DNA of 64,000 nt, from NCBI GenBank assembly GCA_004144175.1, contig SEFT01000002.1:186001-250000 (forward strand). The letters run 5' to 3'. The notes under the pieces are model-generated. The model was not told where the DNA came from, did no database searches, and worked only from the letters and a program-made list of their open reading frames with translations. A program made the translations under genes and the position numbers. The first letter of the stretch is position 1; each line of letters opens with the position of its first letter. The DNA comes from Sphingobacteriales bacterium. GTDB lineage: Bacteria > Bacteroidota > Bacteroidia > Chitinophagales > Chitinophagaceae. Below are positions 52,315-62,500 of the stretch, piece by piece.

Positions 52315-52821
52315 TGCTTTTGTATTTAGTCGTTATCAAAATGTTTCTCTCCCGTTGTAGCTGCTATGGCGAACCCCGCACACCACCTCGTTCATATACT
52401 GATAGCGACCAGCCATTAGGACCGCGGAGAAAAAGACAAGGTTTTGCAGAAAAAATACGACTGCCGCAAAGCGTCGTCCGAAGGACACCGATCTGTCAAC
52501 GGTAGTGGAGATTATTTCTGCAAACCCGTGGCCAGCCCCGTCCGGCAGGCGGGGTGCAGACCTTTTCTTTTGCAGAGCGGGACAATATCTTTGCTATCGA
52601 GTAGCTGGATGAGTGTCTGCTCTTGAAGAAAAAGTCCCGCATGAACTATGATCCGGTGTCATTGTATGCTGTTCGACGGGGGAACGCCGTAACGAAGTGA
52701 AGAAGGGAGCACGGTGATCTGCATACCCGTGAATATGTAAGCGATTCCTGGCTGGCATGTATGCCGCCTTAGGAATGTGCAGGTATCGCGTTACGTTCCT
52801 GAAGCGGAATAGTGTTAAACA
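52315..52821. other. Long non-coding stretch with mobile-element character
   Basis: About 500 bases lie between the divergent SSB and SEC-C genes. It contains GC-rich text with GGACCGCGGAGAAAAAGAC and AAGGTTTTGCAG, which I associate with Bacteroidota conjugative elements. Open frames on both strands are shadows without family resemblance. I see no RNA gene; a promoter for SSB should lie near 52320-52360. Confidence 0.4.
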
Positions 52822-52841
52822 GATGAACGGTGCCATCGCCA
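52822..52841 (+). repeat. Copy 2 of the dispersed repeat, GATGAACGGTGCCATCGCCA
   Basis: It matches 20601-20620 at 19 of 20 positions, with flanking AATAG-nn-TT also shared. It lies about 100 bases before the SEC-C gene start. Confidence 0.55.
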
Positions 52842-52940
52842 CTGTAGTCCGGTAGCGAGTAAATGATGACCACCCAAAGAATACCTCAAAGGTGGGTATC
52901 TTTGTATCCGTCTGTTCTATCATCCATATTTCCATCTGAC

Positions 52941-55900
52941 ATGAAGCAAAGTCTTAATTCCCCGTGTGAATGCGGTAGTGGCAAAAAGTATAAGCGTTGC
53001 TGCGGCATGCCAGGCTCCAATGGCGTTTCTATTCCGTACATTTTGAAATCCTGTGACCGCTCGGCATTGCTTCAGACCTGGGGCGCACTTAACCTCATGC
53101 CGGAGAACCATGGAAAGAATGTCCGACTGGATAAGCTGTGTGCACGTACACTCCTGCAAAGCGGTAAAAGCGGCAACCTGCCCTCTGTTAACGAGATAGA
53201 ACAATTCTTTACGAAGCAATACCTTTCCGATCCGGAGGAGGATCCAGACACCAATCTGTTTACAGACCTTATTGTCTTCCACGGTGGTGATCATATCGTA
53301 TTCCCCGGTATCATGGGCAACGGAGTGTATGTCCTTGGTAATATGATGACCGCGATATTCCAGTTCGGCACCTCCGATCTGCCCGTTGAACTGGTGACCA
53401 ATGCTAATCATCTCTGCAAGCTGGTTCTTGGGATCTCAAAGCTGTTAGCGGAAAGGGCCGGATATCACCGGTATATGCCAGGCGCAGCATCTGACAATAC
53501 CATCTTCGTCCCGGAATCTTCACGTCTGGCAGACCTTCGCGCAGCTGTTACGTTCTCGCGGGCAGAAATGGCTGATTTTCTTTCCAGCGAAGGTATTTCA
53601 GAGGCTGCGCTTGCCCTTTTTGTCATTGACCTCCAAGACCCCGATCTTGACAGCCGGTACGGTCAAGAGAACCCGGTACTGTTGAAGCCTATCTATTTTG
53701 ACGGGTCGAACTATATCATCATTTCGCCTGCTAACCTTGCGTACGCCTTGCTTGACCAGCTCTGGGCAATGGCGAACAACTGGCGTGGAGCACAGGCGCT
53801 GTCCAGGGCTTACCATCTCGTAACCTGGCTGCAGATGCAGGACCATTTGCAATCGATGGGATTCGTGCCACTGGATGTTCCCGTGAAGCCGGAGCGGCGT
53901 GCGCCGGTAGCGATGTACTGGGGTCCTTACCGGATCGATGATGACAAGATCGCATTGGTCCTGTATGTCTTTGACAATGCCTCAGGTTATCATTCCAGTG
54001 GTTTTGCCCGTTTTGATGCAGAGAACGCTTACCAGTTGAAGGAGGAGATCATAACGCAAATAAAAGCGGCACCCGGGATGGCCGACCAGCAGGTCATGGA
54101 AATCATGCTGATCTCGTCGGTCGGTCGCGCTTTTTACGTGCCCATCATGCCTCACAAGGATACGGTCGTGCTCAGCATACCTGTTCCGGAACTTGAGATA
54201 CTTTCGCAGCTGAACAGCGTCAATGCCATTGACCTGTGGAAATTTGCGATTGCCCGAGATACCAAAATGCCTGAGACACCCGGCGTAGTTTTCAGCTTCC
54301 TGGATTACCTGAAGCTATATACAGATCATGGACACTCTTTCCACCTTTCTGACGATGCGCCATTTACGCATGTCTGGCTGGAGGAGGGGTACGGATCGAA
54401 TGAGATGCTGTTGGAGGCAAAACAGCGCATGGACAAACATGCCGTATTGCGACATCTTGAAGAGGGCCCCGTCTACGTGACTGTCGAGCGTAAGGATTCC
54501 TATTCACCGATCTACGCAAGCCGTGGGGAGGCACTTTCTGCAATACTATATCTGCTCGTCGAAGGATTGTCGCAACCTGTCTGGGTAACGCCCGCTATGC
54601 AGCCGGTGCCCAGGCCGCTACGGAGTATGGTCTTTCTATTTACTGATGCGATAGCCTATTGGCTTTGGCAGGCGTCGGATGCACTCCAACCTTACCTGGG
54701 GCAACTTAATGACTCGCCGCTGACGATCACTTATGACTTTGAAGACGAGGATGCCTTTTTGAACCCAAGGAACGACAAACCGGATCGTCCGGCTTTAGAG
54801 CAAGCCTTTCAGGTAAAGGTTCAGCCGTCGGGATATCACCTGACCGTAGGTGCCGCAATCCTGCCATTCCTTGCTACGTCCGATAACGAGGGGGAACGGG
54901 AACTTGTCAGGCAGCTACTTCGCGGCTTTGCTGCTTTGCTGACTGAGCAGCATTTACCGGCACCGGCACCCGCAGAGATAAACAGCATGGTCGATGTTAT
55001 TGCGCCTTTGGGCGTGAAGAAAAAGATATTCATTGTCGATACCGGCAATAACGTGTTGCTGGACGAGCGACATCTCCGTCACCACCGGTATGTCCAGGAA
55101 CATGATACTTCTGAAGTACTCGATCAGATCGTTCCCTTACTCGGCCCTAAATGCCCGCCGGTCGGGATCATCTCCCAACTTAAGGACAAGAAAAAGCTGG
55201 CTTACGATATTGTGGGGGTGCTGTTCGAGGAACTCACCAAACAGATCAGCCGCTATGACTGTGAGTTGTTGCTTCAGCGGCTGATCGGTATGAACGAAAG
55301 TCTGAACCGGAAACGGGAGGATATTGTAGTTACTACGCCTACCAGGCTTGCCTGTTACAGAATGTCCGAGGCCTTTATTGACGATCTGAGGGAACAAAAG
55401 GGAAAACTCACCCGCACATCTATCGCAGTGCGGTGCCTGATCGAACACGTAGCCGCTGAACAAGTAGCTGGCAAGGAGCCGCTGAGCGTCACAGCGATCG
55501 ATAAGCTCGTTGCGCTTATGGACGAGATCGTTACATGGGGTATGCGGGGAGACCAATTGAACTATTCCTTCTTTGACATAGAATTATCAGTATTGGCCGC
55601 GGGACGGATTGGCATCGAAAAGAAAGAGTTTGCAGAGATATTTGCACCTTACTATGCGACTAAAACAAAGGAGGACATAGAGGATGCCGGCAATAGCTTT
55701 AAACATAATTTCGAGGAGTGGGAAGAAATGGATAAGACTTCTATGCCGAAGAATATAGATGATGCCTTTACTGCTGACCACGGTATCTCCTTCACGCGCG
55801 TTTGCGCATTTATTGATGCAGTTTCTTCTGTAGGTGCCGCACAGGATAATGACTACAGTTTCCATGATAGCAAAGGCTTCCTGGATGCGATCAACAAAGT

Positions 55901-56447
55901 GGCGATTGCTCCCTTTACACCGGATGAATATGGTACGGCCGTCGATCTGCTAGCGCTTCGCTACCGTGGGAAAGTATCGCAAAAACCGCAAGGCTGTGAT
56001 AACTATGATATTTCACCCTGGCGCTTCAACCGCCGGCTCTCGTTGTTGCGACGTCCGATGGTAGTATTGACAAAACCCGATGGTTCAGAAGTTTTCTACT
56101 GGGGATTCAGGGGTATTATGATGACCAAACGTTATATCTATGATACACTCAGGTCCGGACGTCTGAAAGTATCCGAAGGTAGCCAGTTGGCAAAAGTAAT
56201 GGGTAAACTTGCTAATCAAAGAGGTGGTTCACTGGTCGATAGTGTTTACAAACTGTTGAATGTGCCGGAATGTATCGTAGCGTCCGAAGTAACGATCCGG
56301 CCAGGTGGTATTTTCCAGCATGATAGCGATATTGGCGACATTGATTGCCTGGTGATTGATGCGGCATCCAAGTCTGTGTACAGCCTGGAATGTAAGGCTA
56401 TGGCTCCAAGCCGTAATGTGAAGGAGATGGTGGAAGAGCTGTCCTAG
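52941..56447 (+). CDS. SEC-C zinc-motif protein with PD-(D/E)XK-like C terminus (ends at an in-frame TAG)
   Basis: This 1168-aa protein begins with a SEC-C zinc motif, CECGSGKKYKRCCG (residues 9-22), a metal-binding tag found in SecA and in many defence proteins. The ATG at 52941 directly precedes it; the frame extends to 52863 without similarity. The long middle region has no family I recognise. The C terminus resembles a PD-(D/E)XK nuclease: IGDIDCLVIDAA, then VYSLECKAMAPSRNVKE, with Asp and Glu-x-Lys. The reading frame is stopped by TAG at 56445, yet coding-like sequence continues in the same frame to 56714, so the protein is probably truncated or the gene is a recent pseudogene. It heads a block with a KAP NTPase on the same strand. 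Confidence 0.78.
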   Translation: MKQSLNSPCECGSGKKYKRCCGMPGSNGVSIPYILKSCDRSALLQTWGALNLMPENHGKNVRLDKLCARTLLQSGKSGNLPSVNEIEQFFTKQYLSDPEEDPDTNLFTDLIVFHGGDHIVFPGIMGNGVYVLGNMMTAIFQFGTSDLPVELVTNANHLCKLVLGISKLLAERAGYHRYMPGAASDNTIFVPESSRLADLRAAVTFSRAEMADFLSSEGISEAALALFVIDLQDPDLDSRYGQENPVLLKPIYFDGSNYIIISPANLAYALLDQLWAMANNWRGAQALSRAYHLVTWLQMQDHLQSMGFVPLDVPVKPERRAPVAMYWGPYRIDDDKIALVLYVFDNASGYHSSGFARFDAENAYQLKEEIITQIKAAPGMADQQVMEIMLISSVGRAFYVPIMPHKDTVVLSIPVPELEILSQLNSVNAIDLWKFAIARDTKMPETPGVVFSFLDYLKLYTDHGHSFHLSDDAPFTHVWLEEGYGSNEMLLEAKQRMDKHAVLRHLEEGPVYVTVERKDSYSPIYASRGEALSAILYLLVEGLSQPVWVTPAMQPVPRPLRSMVFLFTDAIAYWLWQASDALQPYLGQLNDSPLTITYDFEDEDAFLNPRNDKPDRPALEQAFQVKVQPSGYHLTVGAAILPFLATSDNEGERELVRQLLRGFAALLTEQHLPAPAPAEINSMVDVIAPLGVKKKIFIVDTGNNVLLDERHLRHHRYVQEHDTSEVLDQIVPLLGPKCPPVGIISQLKDKKKLAYDIVGVLFEELTKQISRYDCELLLQRLIGMNESLNRKREDIVVTTPTRLACYRMSEAFIDDLREQKGKLTRTSIAVRCLIEHVAAEQVAGKEPLSVTAIDKLVALMDEIVTWGMRGDQLNYSFFDIELSVLAAGRIGIEKKEFAEIFAPYYATKTKEDIEDAGNSFKHNFEEWEEMDKTSMPKNIDDAFTADHGISFTRVCAFIDAVSSVGAAQDNDYSFHDSKGFLDAINKVAIAPFTPDEYGTAVDLLALRYRGKVSQKPQGCDNYDISPWRFNRRLSLLRRPMVVLTKPDGSEVFYWGFRGIMMTKRYIYDTLRSGRLKVSEGSQLAKVMGKLANQRGGSLVDSVYKLLNVPECIVASEVTIRPGGIFQHDSDIGDIDCLVIDAASKSVYSLECKAMAPSRNVKEMVEELS

Positions 56448-56714
56448 TTAAGGGGAAGTGATTCGGAAAAAGGATGGATAGACAAACATCTGGGGCGCGA
56501 TGCATGGCTGAAAAGCAATAAAGATCTGATAGGAGCCCATTATGGCACTGATGTATCGGGATACGAAGTTGTCTCGCTGTTTGTTACCAGAGAAGAGATG
56601 TTGGCGCCCCATCTGATCAAAGACCTTGGATTACCGTTTATCACGCTTTATGATCTGCAGCAATCCGGGTTGACGTGCCTGCGTGCCCTGAGCTATAAGC
56701 AGGTTTCTCAATAA
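56448..56714 (+). pseudogene. In-frame continuation of the SEC-C protein beyond the TAG
   Basis: After the TAG the same frame stays open for 88 codons, encoding LRGSDSEKGWIDKHLGRDAW and further on GYEVVSLFVTREEML and LGLPFITLYDL, then stops with TAA at 56712. It has no start codon or reading context of its own and looks like the rest of the nuclease-like domain (helix, strand, helix). A single base change in one codon separates the two parts. Confidence 0.7.
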
Positions 56715-56798
56715 AGCCGTGGAAATGCCGTCCTTCCGTAATAGCTGTTTTCGGAATGAGTATATCCTAATTATCTTGTGACCAACCTAATCATCGTT

Positions 56799-59285
56799 AT
56801 GAAACTGACCGCCAGGCAAAAAATAATAGCTGCGAATATTTCGATACTCGTTTCCCTGATCGCAATATGCATCTTCTTTCGTGGCCCTATCGCTCAATTC
56901 CTGAGTATCTTTTTCGTGCGCCCTGTTGTCTCCGGTTTTGAGAACACCGGGCCAGCTACCATAGCGATGCTGGCGTTTCTGATTGCAGTGGTGTCGTGGA
57001 TGTGGCATTCCGGCACCCGGCTATTCAACCTTGCGGTCGCATCTATCGCTGTGTTGTTACATTTGACACAACGCTGGAACCCTTTCTGGTCATTCTATCC
57101 CTTCTTCGGAAGCTCAGCGATCTATATCTGGGACATCGTTGTATTTGCTTTGGTGCTGCCTTCACTGAGACAGATTACTAAAGGCGAAGGCAACTCCATT
57201 GACGCAGATGCTCACAAAGGCTTTATTGAGGAAGAACCTGTTAGAGATGAAAGCGGCGATAGTTTCAAGCGTGGGGCTGTTGCGGCTCGCGTTGCCGAGA
57301 TGATACTTGCGACAAAGAACAAGCGGTCTTTTGCTATTGGCATTGTTGGACCCTACGGAAGCGGGAAGACTTCATTTATCAACCTGATCAGGAAGGGATT
57401 GCCCGAAGCAGATGTGGAGCTTATGGAATTCAATCCCTGGAGTACCGACAAGTCAGAAAATATCAGCAGGGATTTTTTCGACCAGTTGGCGCATCAGCTC
57501 TACTATCTAAGCCCGAACCTCAGTAGCCTGATCACTACTTACTCCAGGAAGTTAAGCAGATTACACTCGCAGGGAGAACAGCTGATGCGGCAGTTCTATA
57601 AGTTCTCCAGCCCAGAAAAGAAGCATGACGGCACCTACCACCAGATCAACCAACTGCTGGAAAGGTCGGATAAGAAACTAGTGGTCATTATTGATGATGT
57701 AGACCGTCTGTACAAAGAGGAAATCATGGAGGTCCTCAAGCTGATCCGGAATACCGCCAATTTTGCCAATATCATCTACCTGGTCGCTTACGAGCACCGT
57801 TTTGTACAGGAAGCGATCAAGTCTATGAACGCAGAAGTATCGGATAGCTTTCTGGACAAGATCATCCAACTGGAGATTCCCTTGCCTAAACGAGAGGAGC
57901 ACGACCTGCTTCATATATTGGAACAAGGGCTTCAGCCGGTTATCACTGCGGAACATTACATCTCGTTGCAAAAGGATATAATAGAACATGGATTCAAGCT
58001 TGAATTCGATCTCTCGTTCAGGCGTGCATTCCGCAATTCCAGGGATGTGATCAAGTTCATGAATGGGTTTAAACTGATCTATGGCCCAATGAAGGATGAA
58101 ACCCTGTTCCCCAATCTGTTCATACTGGAATTGCTCAAGTTCCGGTTTGTAGAGGTGTATGACCTGTTATATGATGAAAGGTCGGAATGGCTGTCCCTGA
58201 CACCTGCGTCATCCAGGCACGACCAGTATTATGAACTGATCGAAATTGAGCAGGATGGAGAAAAGCAACTCGCAATAGAGCAGGCACTTGGGAAATACAT
58301 CAAGGGGCAGCGTGTGCTGATAAGGTCACTGTTGAGAAATCTCTTTAATGACTACAGCCTGCAAAAGAAATCGAAGCACTCGATCATATACCCGATGTAT
58401 TTCGAGCGGTACTTCCGTTTCAGGATCGCCGCGAAAGATATGTCTGAACATTCCTTCAAGAGCCATTGGAGAGAAGGTATACAGGGCATGAAGAAACACA
58501 TTGATCAACTCACTAAGGACGGGCTCACCAAACAGCTGACTGACCGGATATTCCAGGAAAACCCAACCAACAGACAGGATTTTGAACTGCAAATCCAGAG
58601 CCTGTTTTACATCGGGCCGAAGTATGTAGCGGAATTTGGTGTTATTTCCTTCGATCAATCCGCGTTGATCAACAGGTTATGGGATACGGCTTTGGAGCTA
58701 AGTAAAAAATTCTACGATGGTAGCAGTTCGGCGTACAAGTCTTTTCTGGAGCATTTACTTAAAGCAGCTGAACCACCATTTCTATTTGAGAATGAGTTCC
58801 TGTTCGATGCCAAAAGGACCAGCAGAGAGTTGCCATTGTCTAAAACGGAGATGACTGCCCAGCAGGTGGAATACTTTCAGGGCCACGTGTCCAGGCTTGG
58901 ACTTACAGACGATGCCATGTGGATCCTTTTTGGCATAAGGTATTACTATGAGGGTGATAAATGGCATTTTGAACCTGATATCATTCCGGTAGCCAAAGAA
59001 ACAATAGTGCAACATGACCCGATACATTTTCTGAGATATTCCATTCATTTTGACATTCGGGATAAACGGCGAGTGATGGTGGAACCGCAAATACTGGAGT
59101 TTTTCGACAATGCTAACGCGTTGCGAGATTTTGTTGCCAATCATACTTTAGTTGATGCACGCGTAAAAGAAGACTACCTGAGGTTCTTCGACAAATGGGA
59201 AACCGCAGGTGAGAACCAACTTGTTGACTACGTCTTCCTGAAAGAGCTGTCGAGGGTAAATCAGAATAAGGGCGAAGATGATTAG
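56799..59285 (+). CDS. KAP-family P-loop NTPase with N-terminal membrane segments
   Basis: The 828-aa KAP NTPase is of the membrane-anchored type common in defence islands. Up to four hydrophobic segments lie in the first 130 residues. The P-loop domain follows: Walker A GPYGSGKTSF (about 185-193), ELMEFNPWSTDKSE, and Walker B VVIIDDVDRLYKEEI (about 295), with LVAYEHRFVQEAI. After it comes a long helical C-terminal region of unknown role. An in-frame GTG lies upstream at 56778, but the ATG at 56799 is preferred. It begins 84 bases after the interrupted SEC-C frame. KAP proteins have been proposed to organise membrane signalling complexes and act in phage defence; the specific role here is unknown. 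Confidence 0.88.
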   Translation: MKLTARQKIIAANISILVSLIAICIFFRGPIAQFLSIFFVRPVVSGFENTGPATIAMLAFLIAVVSWMWHSGTRLFNLAVASIAVLLHLTQRWNPFWSFYPFFGSSAIYIWDIVVFALVLPSLRQITKGEGNSIDADAHKGFIEEEPVRDESGDSFKRGAVAARVAEMILATKNKRSFAIGIVGPYGSGKTSFINLIRKGLPEADVELMEFNPWSTDKSENISRDFFDQLAHQLYYLSPNLSSLITTYSRKLSRLHSQGEQLMRQFYKFSSPEKKHDGTYHQINQLLERSDKKLVVIIDDVDRLYKEEIMEVLKLIRNTANFANIIYLVAYEHRFVQEAIKSMNAEVSDSFLDKIIQLEIPLPKREEHDLLHILEQGLQPVITAEHYISLQKDIIEHGFKLEFDLSFRRAFRNSRDVIKFMNGFKLIYGPMKDETLFPNLFILELLKFRFVEVYDLLYDERSEWLSLTPASSRHDQYYELIEIEQDGEKQLAIEQALGKYIKGQRVLIRSLLRNLFNDYSLQKKSKHSIIYPMYFERYFRFRIAAKDMSEHSFKSHWREGIQGMKKHIDQLTKDGLTKQLTDRIFQENPTNRQDFELQIQSLFYIGPKYVAEFGVISFDQSALINRLWDTALELSKKFYDGSSSAYKSFLEHLLKAAEPPFLFENEFLFDAKRTSRELPLSKTEMTAQQVEYFQGHVSRLGLTDDAMWILFGIRYYYEGDKWHFEPDIIPVAKETIVQHDPIHFLRYSIHFDIRDKRRVMVEPQILEFFDNANALRDFVANHTLVDARVKEDYLRFFDKWETAGENQLVDYVFLKELSRVNQNKGEDD

Positions 59286-59296
59286 CAAAGTATCCG

Positions 59297-59518
59297 GTGT
59301 CTTTTGAGACCGGGAAGAGTCCGGCAATCAGCTACACAGGAAAGGAGGACTTTATTCGTGAAACAAATCTTTACATATCTATTCCACGCAATAGGACGGA
59401 ACACCTCAATCAACAATATATTGAACAGCTCAGGAACCAGCATAACAGGGGTACAAACTGGATACTGGTCGTGTTAGCTATTATTGCAGGGATCATTCTA
59501 GGAGCTATCCTGTTCTAG
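59297..59518 (+). CDS. Small protein with C-terminal membrane helix
   Basis: The 73-aa frame starts with GTG 11 bases after the KAP stop. It has a polar N-terminal part (SYTGKEDFIRETNLYISI, then NRTEHLNQQYIEQLRNQ) and a clear tail membrane helix WILVVLAIIAGIILGAILF reaching the C terminus. Tail-anchored small proteins beside KAP NTPases could act as partners or effectors at the membrane. Its last 21 bases overlap the end of the convergent cold-shock-domain gene. The lack of an ATG and of a known family lowers certainty. Confidence 0.5.
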   Translation: MSFETGKSPAISYTGKEDFIRETNLYISIPRNRTEHLNQQYIEQLRNQHNRGTNWILVVLAIIAGIILGAILF

Positions 59519-62500
59519 CGGATCACCGGTATGGAAGTCGAACACTTCATTTCGTTCTTTGTGTCCCAACTTGTTCTCCACCAGCATCTGCAGTTTTGAA
59601 TGCCTGGCCTTGGAAGGATCGAATACCCCGTTTAATTTGAGGTTTGCCAGCCGCTGCTCCAATTTTTCATGGGAGCAGCAAGTAGAGCACTGGTCGCAGA
59701 TCACCCAGCCGTTAGGGCACGCTTTCGAAATCCTGTCGTCAACGATATTATTGCAGCGCCAGTTCATGCAATGGATAAGGTAAACGCGACCGTGGAAAGC
59801 CCCGCATTCATTATTCGTGCAGTGAAACGTATTGACCCGGTAGAAGGCGAATTCCGATGTTTCAGCATCGCGAAGCAACCGTTTGCATGAGTGGCATTGC
59901 AGCTTTGTAAGAAGCCTGTTTGCCCGGTTTACCACGCTTATAAAGCGATAGTTCTCATCTTCGGAAAACGGGAGCTGCAGTATCCTGATAAAATCCCTTA
60001 AGGAGTACAACGGCCATTCCGGTTCTATGTGGTCGGTCTGGCATGGCTGGTAACACTTTCTGTTGCAGCACCAATAGAAAGTCCGTTTGGTTTCTTCTTC
60101 GTACTTCGAACGTACTGCGTCACAGAAAGAAACGCCCTTCGGAATCTCCTGCCTTGCATCATCATACGGTTGTTTTTCAAACTTGTATCCGTGGCGGATA
60201 CCGTCGATCTGCACTGTTGACGATATCTTGTCGAGTGTAAAAGAATGCCCGGCGATGCGCACCGTATCATATTCCACAGGGAAAAGCCGGTCCCTGATCT
60301 TTATTTTCCAAGGCTGGTCTGCCTTTGTAACCCGCAGGGTATGGCGACCCTCGCAGCGTTCAAATATCTTGTCGAAGCGTATTATGGTATCTACTGACTC
60401 ATCTGCAAACCGCATGGCAATACCGGAAAGCAGCTGTTCCCCGGGAGGCAACTGCTTGTCATGCAAGTCGAGCAAGATCCTGCATGCCAACAGCATGTTC
60501 ATACCTAAATCCAGCTTCGATACCTGCCGGATCTTTTCCAATAGAATTGCCGTGCTGAGTCTTCCGCTGCTTACCCATGCACAGGTCCTCCTGAGCCAGT
60601 TTATTTGCTCATCTTCAGACAAGAGCCCTATCTGCTCCGTCCATAAATGCTCGGTTACACTGTCAATATCCCCGGCGATCCAAAGCTTTGCGCGCTCCGC
60701 ATCGGTACAGAAAGGTTGTATATGTTCCAGCATTTCGACCCGCTGCGTTTTGCTTACCGGCATTCGCTTCATGATCTCCAGGATCTGTGGAAGGCTCACT
60801 TGTGTCAGATCAAAACACTTAGGGAACAGCGCTTTGAATACAACCGGTATATCTGCTCCACTGCAGAGCCGGAGTACCGTCTGCAATGCCGCCGAATAGT
60901 CTATTTCCGGCGCTTGATATGTTTCGAACCATTTCAGAAAGGCAATATCATGCTCCTGAAAAGTATGTGTCCTGCTTTCCCCAATATATGTATAGTTAGC
61001 TTTTACCCATTGGATATAGCCGACGGCTTTCAGAAATGTATTGGCTAGCTGGCCGCCGGTGATCAGACCGGTAACTTCTGCTTTAGAAACAGGCAGATCT
61101 TCATCCTCGTACTCGAGACGTCCGCCGCCCCGGGAAAAGAAATCATCCCTGGGCAGGCAAAACCACATAGCTGCCTGCTGCGCCGGACTCAGCGCGGCGA
61201 AGAAGACATCCAGCGCCTTAACGGGAGCATCGAGCGTCCAGAACACCAGCCTGGCGAAGGTTCCCGCCGTTGGACTGGCGCGCATCTCCGTCACGCTTTG
61301 AACGTAGAAGTCCCTGACAATATCCTCCGGTACAGAATAAAGCGCTGCGATGCTCAACTGGTCTATGCGTGACCTGAGAAAAGCGGGATCCATATCGTAT
61401 TTCGTCTCCTGCCATAATTTCAATCGCTGATCTGCTGGGATACCAGCGTGCAGTATGTCCAGCGCCATGTCACGATCCAGAATGGACCGCTCGATATCTA
61501 TGAAAGACATCAGCGCATTAAAGTTGTTCCTGCCATTATAGTCAGACAGGTGTGATTGCGCAGCCAATGATCTTCCGAGTATCACGGACAGCTGCCGTTT
61601 TATGTCGGTCCTTTTTTCTTCGGGCAGCAGCTCCACTGCCTTGATATAGGTATTGAATCCATTGTTATCCAGCGTTTCGGTATCGCGCAGCTGCATCATC
61701 AATACATCGCACATGAGATCGTCATCATGCTGATTCCGGAGGCGGTATAAGTGCTCTGGCGTAATCTTTTTGTAATGCGTCCGTATAAAGTCTTCAGGCA
61801 GCGGGGGATCTATACCGGCTACTGTGCGTCTGGACCAGCCATCATCACCTTTTGGACGGACATATACTTTGGAAAGCCATAGCGGCAATAGGATGTCCGG
61901 AGGCGTGTGATCCAGGTAGTGGCCGATCAGACATTCCAGAAAATACCTGCTTTGAGTTTTGGGGCGATGTGAAATTTGCATGTCGTGATGCTCATTTCCC
62001 AAAGTGGTATCGGCTACCTCATTGTATTGCTCTAACAGAAAACCATCCAGTGTCAATATACGATTCTCGAAAAGGATGCAGGTCAGCACAAAGTGCTTCT
62101 TCAAACGTTCCAAAGTTGAGCCGGCAGCAACCCTGTCAAAATATTCTGTAAGCAATGAGTAGGTAGCTGTCGGCTTTTGCTCCCTGAAGATCTCGTTCAA
62201 TGCGCGTACGATGATGCTGTAGCTCTTGTATGTTTTTCGGTAACTCCTGCCGGCAGCAGCTACTTCGACCTCTACCAGTTGATCGCCTTCGATCGTTGCC
62301 ATTACATCATCAAAATCCTCCTGTACGACGCCCCGTACTGTTGACGCGCGGTTTCCGCGATTGTTCAGCCGGTTGCGGAAGCAGCATACATAGCCCTGTA
62401 TCAACAGGGCACTATCACCGGAAAAGTCGGTGCCGTGAAAGAAAATTTCGCCAAGGCCAGGATGGCCGATCTTGCCGAATCCCTTCGAATGATCAAACCA

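Noticed and set aside
52594-52935. 113-aa open frame on the minus strand before the SEC-C gene
   Set aside because: It covers the dispersed repeat and the start of the SEC-C frame, has no family or codon pattern, and is rich in Arg/Ser/Pro as expected of a shadow.
60087-60899. 270-aa plus-strand frame inside the cold-shock-domain gene
   Set aside because: It is antisense to a long gene with clear domains and has Ser/Cys-rich shadow composition.
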